A stretch of 64,000 nucleotides of DNA, taken from assembly GCA_963828555.1 (NCBI GenBank), contig CAWHEL010000004.1:1054001-1118000 (forward strand), written 5' to 3'. Position numbers and translations under genes: made by a program. The DNA comes from JADJPO01 sp963828555. Lineage in GTDB: Bacteria; Actinomycetota; Actinomycetes; Actinomycetales; Kineosporiaceae. Positions 62,634 through 64,000 of the stretch are shown piece after piece (the first letter of the stretch is position 1; every line of letters begins with the position of its first letter). The notes beneath the pieces are model-generated. The model was not told the origin of the DNA. It worked only from the letters and a program-made list of their open reading frames with translations, and did no database searches.

Positions 62634-64000
62634 CAGGTGCTCGCCTCCCGCACGATGGCCACGCTGTCCGGCGGCAGCCGCAGGCCGCCGGCCATCACCT
62701 TGGGTGCGATCCTGGGGCCGATCCCGGCGCCGAGCCAGCACAGCACCGGGTCCGCGCAGGTGAAGGTAGGTAGGTCGACCGCCGTCGGCGCCAGATTGAC
62801 CAGCACGTCGAAGGCCCCCCGGTGCATCACCAGCCAGTTGGGGCCAACCGTGACCGACACCGCGACCAGGTCGTCGGCGCGCAGATCGGGTTCGGCCCGG
62901 CGCAGGGCGATCAGGCTGCGGTACCAGGCGTGGATCTGGGCGTGCGTGCCGTGCTCCAGCTCGGACCAGGGCAGCACCGACACCTCCCGGGTGCGCGGGT
63001 GCTGCGGGTCGGGCACCTGCTCGGTGCTCCAGCCGTGCTCGGCGAACTCGGCCCGGCGGCCCTCGCGCACGGCGGCGCCCAGATCGGGCTCGAGGTCGGT
63101 GAAGTACTGCCAGGGGCTGGAGGCAGCCCACTCCTCGCCCATGAACAGCATCGGCGTGAACGGCGACGTGAGCACCAGCGCGGCGCCGGCCGCCACCCGG
63201 GAGACCGGTACGTGCGCGCCGATCCGGTCGCCGAGCGCGCGGTTGCCGACCTGGTCATGGTTCTGCAGGTACCCCAGGAACTGGTGCCCGCGGTGCACCG
63301 TCGGGTCGACCGGGCGGCCCCAGTCGGCGCCGCGGAAGGCCGAGAAGTCCCCGGCGTGCCGGAACACCCGGGTCAGGGTGCGGGCGACGGTGACCTCGTC
63401 GCCGAAATCGGTGTAGTAGCCGTGCTTCTCACCCGTCACCCACGCGTGCAGCGCGTGGTGCAGGTCGTCGCTCCACTGGGCGTTCATGCCCAGTCCGCCC
63501 TCGGTGGTGGGCTCCACCGTGCCCGGGTCGTTCAGGTCGCTCTCGGCGATCAGGCCCAGCGGGCGGCCCAGCCGCCGGGCGAGCCCGGTCACGGCATCGG
63601 ACAGGTCGGCCAGCAGGTGGCGCGGGGAGTCGTCGAGCAGGGAGTGCACGGCGTCCAGACGCAGGCAGTCGAGGTGGAAGTCCTCGAACCAGCTCAGGGC
63701 GTTCTCGATCACCCAGGCGCGGACCACTTCGCTGCCCGGCCCGTCCAGGTTGATCGCCGAGCCCCACGGGGTGGTGTGCGCGGTGCTGAAGTAGGGGCCG
63801 AACTCGCCGAGATAGTTCCCCTCCGGGCCGAGGTGGTTGTAGACGACGTCCAGGCAGACCGCCAGCCCCCGGGCGTGACAGGCGTCGACGAAGGACTGCA
63901 GCGCCGCCGGGCCGCCGTACGGCTCATGGACGGCGTACGGCGCGACCCCGTCGTAGCCCCAGCCCCAGCGGCCCGGGAAGGCGGCCACCGGCATCAGCTC
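62633..64000 (-). CDS. treZ: Malto-oligosyltrehalose trehalohydrolase, 5' end outside window
   Basis: GH13 enzyme that releases trehalose from maltooligosyl-trehalose; the visible 455 residues lack the N-terminal beta-sandwich and early barrel. Seen: WGYDGVAPYAVHEPYGGPAA, VVYNHLGPEGNYLGEFGPYF (TreZ-specific), nucleophile Asp in LDCLRLDAVHSLLDD, acid/base Glu in LGLIAESDLNDP and LGYLQNHDQVGNRALGDRIG. The frame is open to the window edge; the first visible ATG (63994) is internal. Partners treY/treX would be expected upstream, outside the window. Confidence 0.93.
   Translation of the reverse strand, partial: ELMPVAAFPGRWGWGYDGVAPYAVHEPYGGPAALQSFVDACHARGLAVCLDVVYNHLGPEGNYLGEFGPYFSTAHTTPWGSAINLDGPGSEVVRAWVIENALSWFEDFHLDCLRLDAVHSLLDDSPRHLLADLSDAVTGLARRLGRPLGLIAESDLNDPGTVEPTTEGGLGMNAQWSDDLHHALHAWVTGEKHGYYTDFGDEVTVARTLTRVFRHAGDFSAFRGADWGRPVDPTVHRGHQFLGYLQNHDQVGNRALGDRIGAHVPVSRVAAGAALVLTSPFTPMLFMGEEWAASSPWQYFTDLEPDLGAAVREGRRAEFAEHGWSTEQVPDPQHPRTREVSVLPWSELEHGTHAQIHAWYRSLIALRRAEPDLRADDLVAVSVTVGPNWLVMHRGAFDVLVNLAPTAVDLPTFTCADPVLCWLGAGIGPRIAPKVMAGGLRLPPDSVAIVREAST

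Overview
The window is about 64 kb of very GC-rich DNA with dense, mostly co-directional or convergent genes, frequent ATGA/GTGA start-stop overlaps and many GTG starts. Families restricted to or typical of Actinomycetota occur throughout (SepH, DUF3710, DUF3159, DUF3093, DUF4193, DUF3000, DUF5998, DUF7455, a SAM-IV riboswitch). From memory, the gene order follows the conserved block around Rv2674-Rv2703 of Mycobacterium tuberculosis and hrdB-parE-parC / sepH-dut / xylFGH-dxs / hemE of Streptomyces. I read it as the chromosomal core of a filamentous or coccoid actinomycete outside the mycolate group. I cannot name the genus.

Layout. 1-5.4 kb: a DUF4192 protein cut by the window edge, a SAM-IV riboswitch with metY-metX, a Nudix hydrolase, a universal stress protein and an HhH-GPD protein. 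5.5-15.5 kb: the principal sigma factor, two small DUF genes, then topoisomerase IV. parE and parC face each other across a small accessory segment with two kinds of dispersed repeat, and parC carries a 419-residue intein directly after its catalytic tyrosine. 15.6-26.7 kb: nitroreductase; a c-di-AMP riboswitch with a secreted NlpC/P60 hydrolase; an acyl-CoA synthetase divergent from a GNAT/acyl-CoA-synthetase-like (Pat-type) protein; DUF5998; a phosphodiesterase; sepH; coproporphyrin ferrochelatase; inositol phosphatase. 27-35 kb: DUF4193, DUF3093, dut, DUF3710, an OB-fold protein, DUF3159, two RCK/TrkA proteins, a KimA-like potassium importer and a frameshifted RumA/TrmA-type methyltransferase. 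35-45 kb: aconitase (two frameshifts), a xylFGH-type sugar ABC operon with a ROK regulator, and dxs. 45-64 kb: an exported metallopeptidase, fadAB, RNase D, an atypical LuxR regulator, DUF3000, an EamA transporter, hemE, a DUF4349 lipoprotein, chdC, msrB, an alpha/beta hydrolase, a GT4 glycosyltransferase, a RibD-C reductase, a SufE-like protein and treZ (cut by the window edge).

Connected functions: methionine synthesis by direct sulfhydrylation under SAM control; potassium homeostasis (KimA, two RCK proteins) alongside a c-di-AMP riboswitch; the coproporphyrin-dependent haem branch (hemE, chdC, cpfC); beta-oxidation plus acyl-CoA synthetase with a likely acetylation partner; and sugar uptake with its probable operator and regulator.

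Most unusual points: (1) two families of short palindromic repeats (four and two copies), several starting exactly at a stop codon; (2) the intein in the topoisomerase IV active site, whose first endonuclease motif seems to have lost its acidic residue; (3) four frameshifts that are all one-base duplications of G or C; (4) several clear operator palindromes and perfect hairpins; (5) the absence of the coproporphyrinogen oxidase gene normally found between hemE and chdC. I found no CRISPR array, tRNA, rRNA, transposase or prophage.
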